64,000 nucleotides of DNA from Parcubacteria group bacterium (GTDB lineage Bacteria; Patescibacteria; Paceibacteria; UBA9973; UBA2103), in assembly GCA_028286605.1 (NCBI GenBank), contig JAQBRE010000002.1, positions 248,001-312,000 on the forward strand, read 5' to 3'. The notes below the pieces were generated by a model, which made no database searches, had not been told where the DNA came from, and saw only the letters and a program-made list of their open reading frames with translations. Every line of letters starts with the position of its first letter. Within the stretch, counting starts at the first letter, position 1. Position numbers and translations under genes: made by a program. Positions 47,201 through 55,919 of this stretch are shown here, in pieces.

Positions 47201-48733
47201 ATGGCAACCGCTGCAGCATCAACCATACCTGTGGCAGCGAAGAAAGAACGCTCCGCAGATTCACTGAAGTGGCTCATCTTGCTTACAGTGATCATCGGTA
47301 CGTTCCTGGGCCGCATGGACCAGACGATCGTGAACCTCGCATTGCCGAAGATCATCAATGACTTCGGCATCAGCGTCTCTGCAGCCGGCTGGATCGGTAC
47401 CGCGTACATCCTTGCGAACGCGGTCTTCGTTCCTATCTGGGGAAAGCTCGGCGACACGATAGGCCGCAAGAAGGTGTATATCATCGGTTTCGTCGTATTC
47501 ATTATCGGTTCGATACTCGCGGGTCTTTCGTGGAATCTTCCGTCGCTCATAACATTCCGTATCATCCAGGCTATCGCGGGTTCTGCAGACTATCCGACGG
47601 CTATGGCCATCCTAACCGTTACGTTCCCGGACCAGAAAAGTCGCGGGCAGGCGCTCGGCATATGGAGCAGCGTGTTCGGCGCGAGTGCGGTGCTTGGTCC
47701 GCTCATCGGCGGCCCGCTTATCGATACGTTCGGCTGGCGTTCCGTCTTTCTCATAAATCTTCCTATCGGTATCATCGGTCTTTTCATGGCACTCACGTTC
47801 ATCAGCGAATCGAAGCTGCCAGAGAAAGTCCGTAAGTTCGACTGGTGGGGCGCTATTACGCTTGGCATTACGCTCGGCGCGCTGGTGCTCGTGTTGGATC
47901 AAGGTGCGACCTGGGGTTGGCTCTCGCTCGCGTCCGTCGCTTCGTACCTCACGGTGCTTGCTGCAGGCGTCATGTTCTATTTCATCGAGAAGTACCATTC
48001 AGAACCGATCGTGGATCTGAAGTTCTTCAGCAATCCTGTGTTCGTGAATACGCTCGCGAATAATTTCGTGGTCTTTATGGCGATGATGGGTTCTATATTC
48101 CTCGTGCCGATTTTCGCGCAAACGTTTCTTGGGTATAGCGCAACGGAATCAGGCTATCTCTTCATACCGATGGCGGTGGGGCTCATGGCTGCGGCACCAT
48201 TCGGCGCGATGCTGATAGGGCGAGTGAAGCCAGGCATCGTCATCGGTACCTCTACCTTGGTGGCAGCAATCGGTATCGGCTTATTCTCGCTTATTGATGC
48301 GCGCTCCACTGCGTGGGATCTTGCCATTCCGCTTTTCGTTATGGCCGTGGGCATGGGCTTCGGCATGGCGCAGCGCACGAATGCTATCGCCGGCGCCGTG
48401 CCGCCTTCTGAAATCGGTGCCGCCTCGAGCGTGCTCGCGCTCGCCCGCAACATTGCCGGCGCCTTCGGCATCGCGCTGTTCGGCACGCTCCTTAATTGGG
48501 CGATTGAACGCAACATCCTGAAGATCGATTCGCTGAGCCAGGTGTTCACGCACACTCCTGCGGTTATGACCCAGTTCACGGGCCTCATAATACTGAAGGC
48601 GCAGATAGATGCCTACGCGCTTATTTACGAGCTCGCTGCGGCCCTTCTGTTGGTTGGAGCGCTCGCCGCATTCTTCATTACGGTACCGGATCGCCAGATG
48701 ACGCACGAACAGCGCGCGATGGCTGAGACGTAG
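47201..48733 (+). CDS. EmrB/QacA-type (DHA2) MFS multidrug efflux pump
   Basis: A 510-residue, 14-helix transporter of the DHA2 family: FLGRMDQTIVNLALPKI in helix 1, WGKLGDTIGRKKVY (motif A), and GIWSSVFGASAVLGPLIGGP (motif C, antiporter). It exports hydrophobic or cationic drugs by proton antiport, together with the membrane-fusion proteins encoded upstream (7-nt gap). Regulation is probably through the MarR protein at the head of the operon. Confidence 0.95.
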   Translation: MATAAASTIPVAAKKERSADSLKWLILLTVIIGTFLGRMDQTIVNLALPKIINDFGISVSAAGWIGTAYILANAVFVPIWGKLGDTIGRKKVYIIGFVVFIIGSILAGLSWNLPSLITFRIIQAIAGSADYPTAMAILTVTFPDQKSRGQALGIWSSVFGASAVLGPLIGGPLIDTFGWRSVFLINLPIGIIGLFMALTFISESKLPEKVRKFDWWGAITLGITLGALVLVLDQGATWGWLSLASVASYLTVLAAGVMFYFIEKYHSEPIVDLKFFSNPVFVNTLANNFVVFMAMMGSIFLVPIFAQTFLGYSATESGYLFIPMAVGLMAAAPFGAMLIGRVKPGIVIGTSTLVAAIGIGLFSLIDARSTAWDLAIPLFVMAVGMGFGMAQRTNAIAGAVPPSEIGAASSVLALARNIAGAFGIALFGTLLNWAIERNILKIDSLSQVFTHTPAVMTQFTGLIILKAQIDAYALIYELAAALLLVGALAAFFITVPDRQMTHEQRAMAET

Positions 48734-48829
48734 AAGGGTTCGGGCAGGTGTAAATTGACTTTTATAATTACTGTGCAATTATAGTTAATAGATTATCATC
48801 AATTCTCCTGATCGGAAGGATCAATAGAA

Positions 48830-49147
48830 ATGGAAATGCTGGAGTTGAAAGACAGTTCCTCAGAACCGAAGCCCATCGTCCTGGCCGTCATGATGTCCAC
48901 TCAAATGCTCTGGGAGAGTGGCATCACTGGCATGTGTCATGTCGTTGAACTGGTGAATCGTTGTCACGATTCACACTGCGCCATCGATTCCTCGAGCGAG
49001 GAGAGGCTCAAAGAACTTGAGCTGCTCCAGAAAGATGGAAGCGTTCACTCGAGCGTTCGGGCGATAATGCTCTCGGCCGCCATCGGTAAGGGGGTCCATA
49101 TGAAGTTCGGATCTCCGCTTAAACCCGGCGAGACAGATATCAAGTAA
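48830..49147 (+). CDS. hypothetical protein
   Basis: A 105-residue protein not recognised: it has two Cys-His clusters (GMCHVVELVNRCHDSHCAID), which could bind a metal, and a helical C-terminus. GGAAGG about 10 nt before the ATG gives it an SD-like signal, unlike most backbone genes; a terminator follows, and a diverged copy of the cassette repeat comes next. It may be another cassette-type gene outside the main array. Confidence 0.55.
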   Translation: MEMLELKDSSSEPKPIVLAVMMSTQMLWESGITGMCHVVELVNRCHDSHCAIDSSSEERLKELELLQKDGSVHSSVRAIMLSAAIGKGVHMKFGSPLKPGETDIK

Positions 49148-49152
49148 ACAAG

Positions 49153-49181
49153 GCGCCCCACACAGTAATTGTGAGGGGCGC
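49153..49181 (+). terminator. terminator after the 48830 gene
   Basis: GCGCCCC / GGGGCGC stem with ACA/TGT extension, then TGACTGTTT. Confidence 0.75.
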
Positions 49182-49194
49182 TGACTGTTTATCT

Positions 49195-49222
49195 CTGTTC
49201 GGAATCGTCTCAGATAGTCAGC
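49195..49222 (+). repeat. isolated diverged copy of the cassette repeat (h)
   Basis: CTGTTCGGAATCGTCTCAGA then TAGTCAGC matches the GTTC...TCGTCnCAGA...CAGC pattern of copies a-d. It lies between two small genes, 16 kb from the main array. Confidence 0.45.
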
Positions 49223-49249
49223 AACACAAGAGGTGTATATTTAAACAAT

Positions 49250-49597
49250 ATGGAAGTGCCAAATATTCGAATAACCCCAGATGTATCCCAAAAATACATT
49301 TTAGTCTCAGTTGCTGGTACTGGAGGAAAGACACTGTTTCTGTGGGGCAACCCGAATGCTGAGTGGCATAAGGATATCGTTGAAGAAATCTCAGAATCAG
49401 GTTTAGAAATAGTGAGTGTTGATGGTGGGGGTCGAGTATTACTTCAATCGAAGGACAAGATGATTTATTTCTGGGGCAAGAGCGATCGATTTGGAAATGC
49501 AGATGCCGGAATCATTCAAGGACTCCTTGAAGTGGAGTATCCAGGATACGAGGTATTTGCGGGTCAAGACCCAGAGACGAACGCAATGAAAATATGA
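49250..49597 (+). CDS. Janus/Ocnus (PHPT1-like phosphohistidine phosphatase) family protein
   Basis: The 115-residue protein aligns by eye with the 14-kDa phosphohistidine phosphatase fold: VSQKYILVSVAG, the catalytic-His region NAEWHKDIVEEI (EYHADI in animals), DGGGRVLLQSKDKMIYFWGK, SDRFGNAD and EYPGYEV. In animals the enzyme removes phosphate from His residues. A bacterial copy could act on phosphohistidine proteins. The start lies 7 nt after an AT-rich TATATTTAAA. It overlaps the next gene by 4 nt (ATGA). Confidence 0.75.
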   Translation: MEVPNIRITPDVSQKYILVSVAGTGGKTLFLWGNPNAEWHKDIVEEISESGLEIVSVDGGGRVLLQSKDKMIYFWGKSDRFGNADAGIIQGLLEVEYPGYEVFAGQDPETNAMKI

Positions 49598-50121
49598 GTC
49601 AGCAGACTAAGAAAATACTTAGAATAGTATTCGCACTGCTTGCTTCTGCATACTTCTTCTACTACGCGCAAAGCACGGGGAGTTGGCACTTCCTCGACAA
49701 TGTGAACCTCATCATTCATGAGGCCGGGCACGTCGTGTTCTCGCCATTCGGCCGGTTCATCTACATCCTGGGCGGCTCGCTATTCCAGACGCTGGTGCCG
49801 ATCGTCTTCAGCGTCTATTTTTTCGTATGGCGCCGTGATTATTATTCTGGTTCGCTGCTGTTGTTCTGGGTTGGGCAGAATCTTATAAACGTTTCTGTAT
49901 ACGCTGGTGATGCGGTCGTGATGCAGCTTCCGCTCTTGGGCGGCGATTCATCCACGCACGATTGGCATGCGATCCTTTCGACGCTTAATGCGCTGCAGTA
50001 CACGCATGCGGTTGCGACTGCGATATATACGACAGGATTCCTAACGATATGCGCAGGTACCGCTCTATCTCTTTACTTCGCTTTCTATACAACGCCAGAA
50101 CGAATACACGCACGATTCTAA
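49594..50121 (+). CDS. membrane protein with HExGH zinc motif (M50-like)
   Basis: A 175-residue membrane protein with four helices and NLIIHEAGHVVFSPFGRFIY, an HExxH-type zinc site as in site-2 protease-like (M50) peptidases. A second conserved metal ligand is not obvious, though NALQYTHAVATAIYT has a His. Whether it is a protease is open. It is coupled (4-nt overlap) to the Janus-like gene. Confidence 0.72.
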   Translation: MSQQTKKILRIVFALLASAYFFYYAQSTGSWHFLDNVNLIIHEAGHVVFSPFGRFIYILGGSLFQTLVPIVFSVYFFVWRRDYYSGSLLLFWVGQNLINVSVYAGDAVVMQLPLLGGDSSTHDWHAILSTLNALQYTHAVATAIYTTGFLTICAGTALSLYFAFYTTPERIHARF

Positions 50122-50124
50122 ACT

Positions 50125-50373
50125 ATGGCGCAGTATTACGTATACATTCTTGAATGCGCAGACGGCACCTTATACGTGGGAAGCACGAATGATATTCAGA
50201 AACGCTTACGGGCCCATAACGGGGAACTGCCAGGCGGGGCGCGGTACACAAGCGGTCGCCGGCCAGTGACGCTCCGCTATAGCGAAGCGTGTACAGATCG
50301 GAGTGCCGCACTAAAGCGCGAGCATGTAGTTAAGAATTTAAGTAGAAGCGAAAAGTTAAAGATACATAATTGA
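50125..50373 (+). CDS. GIY-YIG nuclease domain protein (UPF0213/YhbQ-like)
   Basis: An 82-residue GIY-YIG domain: YYVYILECADGTLYVGSTND holds the GIY/YIG strands (YVYI, LYVG), then IQKRLRAHNG, ARYTSGRRPVTLRYSEAC and ALKREHVVKNLSRSEKLKI with the metal-binding Glu. Single-domain YhbQ-type proteins are common in bacteria; a nicking role in DNA repair or restriction is assumed. The -35 box of the next transcription unit overlaps its stop codon. Confidence 0.93.
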   Translation: MAQYYVYILECADGTLYVGSTNDIQKRLRAHNGELPGGARYTSGRRPVTLRYSEACTDRSAALKREHVVKNLSRSEKLKIHN

Positions 50374-50397
50374 CTCCTCATGCGTCAGGAGTATACT
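50370..50397 (+). promoter_or_regulatory. promoter of the 50404 candidate RNA
   Basis: TTGACT (50370-50375), 16-nt spacer, TATACT (50392-50397). The spacer contains the inverted repeat CTCCT/AGGAG. Confidence 0.65.
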
Positions 50398-50403
50398 TGT
50401 GCT

Positions 50404-50490
50404 ATGTCCGTGGGGCATCGGCCCCTTATCCAACATTGTAGTTGATGTCGGACACCAAAATCTCCCGAGAAATCGGGAGATTTTGTTTTA
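50404..50490 (+). ncRNA. candidate structured small RNA with terminator
   Basis: From about 7 nt after the TATACT box: TGTCCG (50405-50410) pairs with CGGACA (50449-50454), enclosing hairpins GGGGC-ATCG-GCCCC (50412-50425) and CAAC-ATTGTA-GTTG (50431-50444), a three-way junction. Then comes a 12-bp terminator AAAATCTCCCGA-GAAA-TCGGGAGATTTT (50457-50484) and GTTTTA. The alternative is a leaderless 13-codon ORF starting at 50404 (MSVGHRPLIQHCS). The terminator also faces the convergent gene. Confidence 0.5.
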
Positions 50491-50874
50491 TTTACTCTTA
50501 CCCGCTGTCATAATTGAGTAGAAATGCTTTTGTCCTTTGTTCATTTGGCGTATAACTGCTTTAACAAGTATTCCGTCCTTTACCTTCTTAAGAGTCCAGT
50601 ACTCTGTAACTGAACCATTAAGAACATTTTTCCTATACTCAAGCTCAGTCTTTGGGTCAGTAATTATATCTGTAATATAAGATACAAGAGAAAACCGTCG
50701 CACTTGTTCGCTATAGGAACGCATGACCTGCTTTCGAATCAAATGGCGAAACCCAATGTTGTTGAAGTGGATATACTCATTGTTTAAGACGGGACAGCGC
50801 ATCTTTTTAATCTTTTTGTAATCCTTCAAGGCTCGGTTTTTTATCTCTTCGTAGTTTTCCGAGTCTGAGTGCAT
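50488..50874 (-). CDS. hypothetical protein, possible BECR-fold nuclease
   Basis: A 128-residue basic, AT-rich protein. RCPVLNNEYIHFNNIGFRHL and the end WTLKKVKDGILVKAVIRQMN then GQKHFYSIM follow the strand-Lys/Arg-His pattern seen in phage-type barnase/EndoU/colicin-E5/RelE-like (BECR) nuclease domains. This is a weak resemblance by eye. No antitoxin or immunity gene is recognised next to it. Confidence 0.55.
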   Translation of the reverse strand: MHSDSENYEEIKNRALKDYKKIKKMRCPVLNNEYIHFNNIGFRHLIRKQVMRSYSEQVRRFSLVSYITDIITDPKTELEYRKNVLNGSVTEYWTLKKVKDGILVKAVIRQMNKGQKHFYSIMTAGKSK

Positions 50875-51023
50875 TTATTTAATTTTCTCAGCACTCAATC
50901 AAAATCTGTCTATTTTAGAAGCTGTACAAGCTTTTATCTCTTCAGTTTTTCTTTATCTTTTCTTTAAAACTCCTTGATGGGTAAAAGCGTATAGTATGGG
51001 TGTTCTGATATATAATCTTCTAT

Positions 51024-51758
51024 ATGGAACGAACTTACGTAATGACCAATCATGATCTAGTGCTAGATGGAACAGGGAAGCGCTATGAGTTGCGCGTCCG
51101 TGATTTGCCGAACGAGGAGAAGCCGCGCGAGCGATTAGCCGCTGAAGGGCCGAACGCACTCTCAGTACGAGAACTTCTGGCAATCGTGCTTACAACCGGT
51201 ACGAAGAAGGAAGAAGTGCTCGCCATGACCACACGCATTGTAAACGAGTATGGCGATCGTAATATTCTTATGGCCACGGACGCGAAAGCGCTTTCAGCCG
51301 ATCTCGACATTCCGATCGTAAAGGCAATGCAGATAGTTGCCGTGGGTGAGCTTGGTCGTCGCTTTTTCCGCAAGCAGAAAAATGGCGCAGCAATCATTCG
51401 CACTGCACGAGATGTGTACGACTACACTATCGACATGCGTGCTCTGCCGAAAGAGCATCTTCGCGGCCTGTACCTGGACGCACACTACCAAGTCATTCAT
51501 GATGAAACTCTTTCTATCGGTACGATCGATGCAAATCTGATTCACCCACGTGAGGTATTTCGTCCAGCGCTTGCTCATGCTGCCGCTGCCGTCGTACTGG
51601 TACACAATCATCCTTCTGGCATCGTTACGCCGAGCGAAGCAGATTGCGTCGTAACTCAGCAGATTGCCGCAGCAGGGAAGATCGTCGGCATCGATCTTGT
51701 GGATCATGTGGTTATTACGGAAGACAGCTTTATAAGTATTCCCGTTGAATTCATATGA
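51024..51758 (+). CDS. radC: RadC-family JAMM/MPN protein
   Basis: The 244-residue protein has the RadC layout: helix-hairpin-helix N-terminus (RDLPNEEKPRERLAAEGPNA, LSVRELLAIVLTTGTKKEEV) and the JAMM metal motif HNHPSGIVTPSEAD (His194, His196, Asp) at the C-terminus. The family is linked to DNA recombination and genome islands, although E. coli radC is not needed for repair. TATAAT at 51011-51016 lies 7 nt before the ATG. It overlaps the next gene by 4 nt. Confidence 0.95.
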   Translation: MERTYVMTNHDLVLDGTGKRYELRVRDLPNEEKPRERLAAEGPNALSVRELLAIVLTTGTKKEEVLAMTTRIVNEYGDRNILMATDAKALSADLDIPIVKAMQIVAVGELGRRFFRKQKNGAAIIRTARDVYDYTIDMRALPKEHLRGLYLDAHYQVIHDETLSIGTIDANLIHPREVFRPALAHAAAAVVLVHNHPSGIVTPSEADCVVTQQIAAAGKIVGIDLVDHVVITEDSFISIPVEFI

Positions 51759-52063
51759 CTACATCACATATCCAATCCACCACCCGCACCTACGCACGCA
51801 GCTCTTATTCAAATGCTGTCGTATGCGGTTCACGCAACGCAACGCAATTCTATATCTACGACCGTTCGGCGTGGGAGACATTCGAGCCCGCAGACTTGCC
51901 GGAATATCTCACCGAAGGTGCTGAGAAAGCCGCAGCTCATTTAGAGCGTATTGCCTATCTTGATCATCCGTACACGGAACAAGATGAACAGAATCTACGT
52001 TTTATGGTTGAAGCACTCTTACAGGCACGTCGTGCAGCTGATGAATTGATATCTACGCGCTAG
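51755..52063 (+). CDS. hypothetical protein coupled to radC
   Basis: A 102-residue soluble protein, not recognised: a Thr/Ser-rich start (TTSHIQSTTRTYARSSYSNA) then RNATQFYIYDRSAWETFEP and an acidic helical C-terminus. It starts in the radC stop (ATGA overlap), so it is translated with RadC. The last 11 nt overlap the end of the minus-strand histidine kinase gene. Confidence 0.65.
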   Translation: MTTSHIQSTTRTYARSSYSNAVVCGSRNATQFYIYDRSAWETFEPADLPEYLTEGAEKAAAHLERIAYLDHPYTEQDEQNLRFMVEALLQARRAADELISTR

Positions 52064-54086
52064 TTTCGTCAGCCGATAAAATAGGCAAGTGAATAGTCAT
52101 GATTGTCCCGTTACCGAGGATGCTTTCGGTTTCAATTCGACCCCCATGTCGTTCGACAATTCGCTTCGTTATAGCAAGGCCGATTCCTGAACCCTGTGCA
52201 TCTTGTGCTCGATAGAAACGTTCGAAGATATGAGGAAGGCGTTCTTCGCCGATGCCTATACCAGTGTCTTTTATAGAAATTTCTACGCTGTCATTGTTGC
52301 GCACGAGCTGGATATGAATATTCCGCACAGGACATCCTGCGGTATACCGTACTGCATTACTGAGAATGTTTGTTATTGCTTCTTCGATTTGTCTCTTATT
52401 GCCGTCTAGATATATCTCAGGCGCTATATTCGCGCTGAATTGAATCTCATTGTTCACGCATATGACATGGACATATTCAACGATTCGCTCAATGCTCTCG
52501 CTCAGGTTGAATGACATCGGAGCATCAGATCCTGGCAGAGACTCAATGCGTGCAAGAGCCAAAAGATTGCTGGTGAGGCGAGACAATTCTTCAATGCTGC
52601 GTGTCGCCATAGAAACATGCCGATGTTGATCTGCCGGAATATTCTTCGTAACTATCTCTATAGTACTGGTAAGTACGGTGAGCGGAGTTTGGAGTGCGTG
52701 CGATATGTCGTCAATGAATTCACGCTGACTTGTCCGAAGCTCTTCAAGATGCCGGGTGCGTTCCTGAACCTTATCTTCAAGATTGTCTGAATGCTGTTTG
52801 AGTTGCTCATACAGCTCTGCCTTTTCAAGCGCAACAGTCGCTTGGTTCGCGAACGTTCGTAATAAAGCTCGATCTTCTTTCGTATACGGATCTCCTGAGC
52901 GCTTTTGCCACAGAAGAAATTCACCCAGGGTTCGTCCTTGCGAATATATCGGAATGATAAGGCCGCGGTGATCAGGCAGTATCGTTTCAAAAGGAAGAGC
53001 ATAATCGCCGCTCATGTCATACCGTTTTCCGGTCTTCAAGTAATGGAACTCAATCCGATCTGGTTTTAAGATTCGGCTAAGCATGTGCAGGCTCCGGGCG
53101 ATAAGCTGAGGAATACGGACGGTGGTATTAAGAACACCACCCAGTTCCTCAAGTGCGATTGAATACTCATATACATCCTTAAAGAAGAAACGATCGGTCT
53201 GCTTCCGAAAATATGCTTCAATATGCGGTGCGCCGAATATCCCCACTATCACCGTCACCGTTCCTATTAGGAATTCCAATGCATCTGAATTAATTCGAAA
53301 CAGGTACGCAAGGATGAATAAAAGAAGAAGATAAACACTTAAAAAGCTTCCAAGTAGCAAGCTATAAATAAGTCCGCGACGAATGAGCGGAGTAACGTCT
53401 AAGAATCGGTGGCGTACCATCGCATAGGTGCTGCATCCAACCATAATTATTGAAAACAGCGGCGCTATTTTGGAAGCATTAATAAGTGCAGGAATGAAAT
53501 ATGGCAGTAGTGCGGCACATATGATCACAAGGCTTAGAAAGGCTAACCAGCCGATAATGATCAATACGGCTTGATCACGAACGACCGTGCGTCCAGCCCT
53601 GCGAGCCGTCTTTACGAGTTCAGTGACGCCAAATCCAGCGATCAGGAGGCCGAGCAAGCTGAAGGGAATATAGAGAAATCCGAAGGTGAGATCATTCAAC
53701 CCTGCGCTGCCAAGGACTGCATCAGAAAATACAAGATTACTCCCAATCGTTATGCCGATCATGATAAAAGAAGCTAGCGACACAAGGAAGAAGTACGGAG
53801 TAATACGTATTTTTCGTGTCTGGGCGAAGGTTAGTGTAAAGACATAGAATACAAATATGTATCCGAGTGCGAAGCTGAAAAGCGCGCGCATCCAGAACAG
53901 TGCTTCTGCGCCCGTCGCACTTTCATCGATTGCGTAATTCGCTATTGTCCACAGGATGATTAGTCCGACCATCGTTAGAAATAGTCGAGCGTTTATGGTG
54001 CGTCTACCAGCTCGCCACACGAAGGCGGCTAGTATTGCGTTTGCCACTATAGTGACGATAAAAATTGCGCTATTTATGTCGGTCAT
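52053..54086 (-). CDS. sensor histidine kinase with N-terminal 7TM module and GAF-like domain
   Basis: The 677-residue protein has seven to eight membrane helices (about 7-265; MVRHRFLDVTPLIRRGLIYS matches the 7TM-kinase junction), a GAF-like domain (about 300-425), a coiled coil, the dimerisation helix with His463 in DDISHALQTPLTVL, and the ATPase: NILSNAVRYTAG, DTGIGIG, GSGIGLAITKRIVERHGG. It is of the same 7TM type as the kinase at 11235. It is the last gene of a minus-strand locus with a response regulator, E1-like protein and LuxI-fold enzyme. Confidence 0.93.
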   Translation of the reverse strand: MTDINSAIFIVTIVANAILAAFVWRAGRRTINARLFLTMVGLIILWTIANYAIDESATGAEALFWMRALFSFALGYIFVFYVFTLTFAQTRKIRITPYFFLVSLASFIMIGITIGSNLVFSDAVLGSAGLNDLTFGFLYIPFSLLGLLIAGFGVTELVKTARRAGRTVVRDQAVLIIIGWLAFLSLVIICAALLPYFIPALINASKIAPLFSIIMVGCSTYAMVRHRFLDVTPLIRRGLIYSLLLGSFLSVYLLLLFILAYLFRINSDALEFLIGTVTVIVGIFGAPHIEAYFRKQTDRFFFKDVYEYSIALEELGGVLNTTVRIPQLIARSLHMLSRILKPDRIEFHYLKTGKRYDMSGDYALPFETILPDHRGLIIPIYSQGRTLGEFLLWQKRSGDPYTKEDRALLRTFANQATVALEKAELYEQLKQHSDNLEDKVQERTRHLEELRTSQREFIDDISHALQTPLTVLTSTIEIVTKNIPADQHRHVSMATRSIEELSRLTSNLLALARIESLPGSDAPMSFNLSESIERIVEYVHVICVNNEIQFSANIAPEIYLDGNKRQIEEAITNILSNAVRYTAGCPVRNIHIQLVRNNDSVEISIKDTGIGIGEERLPHIFERFYRAQDAQGSGIGLAITKRIVERHGGRIETESILGNGTIMTIHLPILSADETSA

Positions 54087-54121
54087 AGATTCCTGCTAAT
54101 GAGGTATTCATATAATACGGT

Positions 54122-54146
54122 GGGCGGTACCTTTCAGGTACCGCCC
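54122..54146. other. palindromic hairpin between the acyltransferase and kinase genes
   Basis: GGGCGGTACC / GGTACCGCCC, 10 bp perfect with a 5-nt loop. On the minus strand no T-run follows, so it may act as a processing or attenuation site rather than a full terminator; on the plus strand TTATTTT follows. Confidence 0.5.
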
Positions 54147-54154
54147 GTAGTGTC

Positions 54155-54796
54155 TTATTTTATTGCCCATTCTGTTTTTGCAGTACTGTACCGAGAGTAC
54201 ATGTGTTCAGCGTGTTTTGCTAGTTGGCTTTCAAACTCATCGATCCAAATAATGGAAGGAACTACAATACCTCCGTGATACAGATACGGTGCTGCAAGCG
54301 CATGTTGCGTTCCGAAGAATGTCTCATTGATACGTTCGAATATTCGTGGACTGCCGAGCGATACAAGACCTATCATTCCTTTTGCGCTTGCATAGGCAAC
54401 TGATTGTATGACGGCCTCCGAGAGTACTTGCCGTGCAGGATCAGAACCTCTTGATAAAGAACGGGCTGCAGACACGACACGCGTAGACTCACAGAGCCTC
54501 TTAGAAATGCCTTCAATAGCGAGACGAGGGAAAGCTGATAAGAGCGGAAGGCCGTGAGTCCCCACTATCAGACGAAACGTACCTGCTATCGTTTTTGGCT
54601 CTGTTCTCGTGTACAGAAGGCAATACGCGGCCCTCTCCGTGTCGTATTCATCACTTGGTTCTGCAGCGATCTCCTTACTGATATAGCCTTTTCGCAGATA
54701 GGAATCAGCAATAAGCGCGAGATGTGCTAAATATTCTGTTGATCGGAAGAGCGCCGATGCGACAAGATATGGCGATATTTGTTCAGGATTATTCAT
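54155..54796 (-). CDS. LuxI-fold (acyl-homoserine-lactone synthase / FeeM-like) acyltransferase
   Basis: A 213-residue GNAT-fold protein with the order of conserved parts in LuxI/FeeM-type N-acyltransferases: EPSDEYDTERAAYCLLY, KTIAGTFRLIVGT, LPLLSAFPRLAIEG, ESTRVVSAARSL, the helix VLSEAVIQSVAYASAKGMIG and LGSPRIFERI. The TFRLI and E-S-x-R positions match the AGxxRL and ExSRF-type motifs. Such enzymes join an acyl group to an amino acid or SAM to make signals or surfactant-like lipids. It lies 1 nt from the E1-like gene. Confidence 0.7.
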   Translation of the reverse strand: MNNPEQISPYLVASALFRSTEYLAHLALIADSYLRKGYISKEIAAEPSDEYDTERAAYCLLYTRTEPKTIAGTFRLIVGTHGLPLLSAFPRLAIEGISKRLCESTRVVSAARSLSRGSDPARQVLSEAVIQSVAYASAKGMIGLVSLGSPRIFERINETFFGTQHALAAPYLYHGGIVVPSIIWIDEFESQLAKHAEHMYSRYSTAKTEWAIK

Positions 54797-55753
54797 CTAT
54801 CGTTCCTTACGTTTAACTATGACTTTCATTTCGAACCGTGCTGCGTCGAAGTACCCATATCCTGGAGAAACAGGTATCTGCAGTATCGAACGTTCTGAAC
54901 CAAACGAAGCGAGTAGATACAAGAGGACCTGGTTGGCGACAATGCCTGCCGCAACCAAGGGATTAGTTGTAATAATAGAAGCAGTCCCTTCTTTTATAAG
55001 ACGCTCCATGACTTGTGCAGCGGTGTCAGTGGAATAGTTCGGAATAGACGGAATGAAGGCGTTCAAGATTTTTGTAGCCAGAGCAACTCGCTCCACATCG
55101 CTGATAGTTCCCTCGAGCACCGCACGTTCAAGGCGATCTGCTTCTGACAAGCTTAATCCAAGCAATGTCTCGACATGCATACTTTGGGGCGTAAACAGAT
55201 GCAGATAGGAGGCAAATCCAACGCTTAATCCATTGAAGATCGCTATGCCACAAGCACGTGCCGCCTGATGCATGTGTATGCAGGAACTGATATTCCAGAA
55301 CTCAATCTCGTCGATAATTACATCGGCGCCTTTGATGAATTCGGCAGCCGTGTCGACGGTAATGCCTTGCGGATACACCACCAGACGATAATCATTTGTG
55401 ATGGCACGCATACTCCGAGCCGTTTCAATCGCTTTGGAGCGTCCGATCGTCCCGTCACCACAGGCAGCCTGCCGGTTCATATTCGAGAGCTCGAAGGATT
55501 CGGGGTCTGCAATACGTATCTCTCCTATGCCAAGCCTCACCATCGCTTGCGCGACCAAGCCACCCATCCCGCCTGTTCCTGCAATCGCTACGCAGGTGTT
55601 TCTGAGTAACGATTGTTCTTCTTTGGTAATCCAGCCGATATTTCTGTTCGTGCGTAATTCATAATAGGTATCACCTCGATCTATCAAGCGTAGCGCGAAT
55701 GCTGAAGCAGGTCTGAATTCAGGAACAACATCATATTCTTCAAGCGTGTGCAT
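54797..55753 (-). CDS. ThiF/E1-like adenylyltransferase-fold protein (copy 2)
   Basis: The 318-residue protein has YYELRTNRN and ITKEEQ, the intact glycine loop IAGTGGMGG (about 77-85), IRIADPESFELSNMNRQ with the E1-type Asp, Asn and Arg residues, and DVIIDEIEFWNI in place of the crossover region. No CxxC zinc motif is seen. It should bind ATP and may adenylate a carboxylate on a peptide or small molecule. The same N-terminal signature appears at 10179. Its stop is 1 nt before the acyltransferase start. Confidence 0.88.
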   Translation of the reverse strand: MHTLEEYDVVPEFRPASAFALRLIDRGDTYYELRTNRNIGWITKEEQSLLRNTCVAIAGTGGMGGLVAQAMVRLGIGEIRIADPESFELSNMNRQAACGDGTIGRSKAIETARSMRAITNDYRLVVYPQGITVDTAAEFIKGADVIIDEIEFWNISSCIHMHQAARACGIAIFNGLSVGFASYLHLFTPQSMHVETLLGLSLSEADRLERAVLEGTISDVERVALATKILNAFIPSIPNYSTDTAAQVMERLIKEGTASIITTNPLVAAGIVANQVLLYLLASFGSERSILQIPVSPGYGYFDAARFEMKVIVKRKER

Positions 55754-55919
55754 CTGAACATTTCTTTCGTTGAGTAAGTACCGAATGAACAGGAATGAAC
55801 ATTCCTTACCTATAGTAGTAAATCAGTGGTGATGGGAGCTTAAACAAAAGATAAAGAAAAACTGAAATAATTTACACTTATCCCCTGGCAAATTTTCTCA
55901 CCCAGCACTCTGTAGAGAC

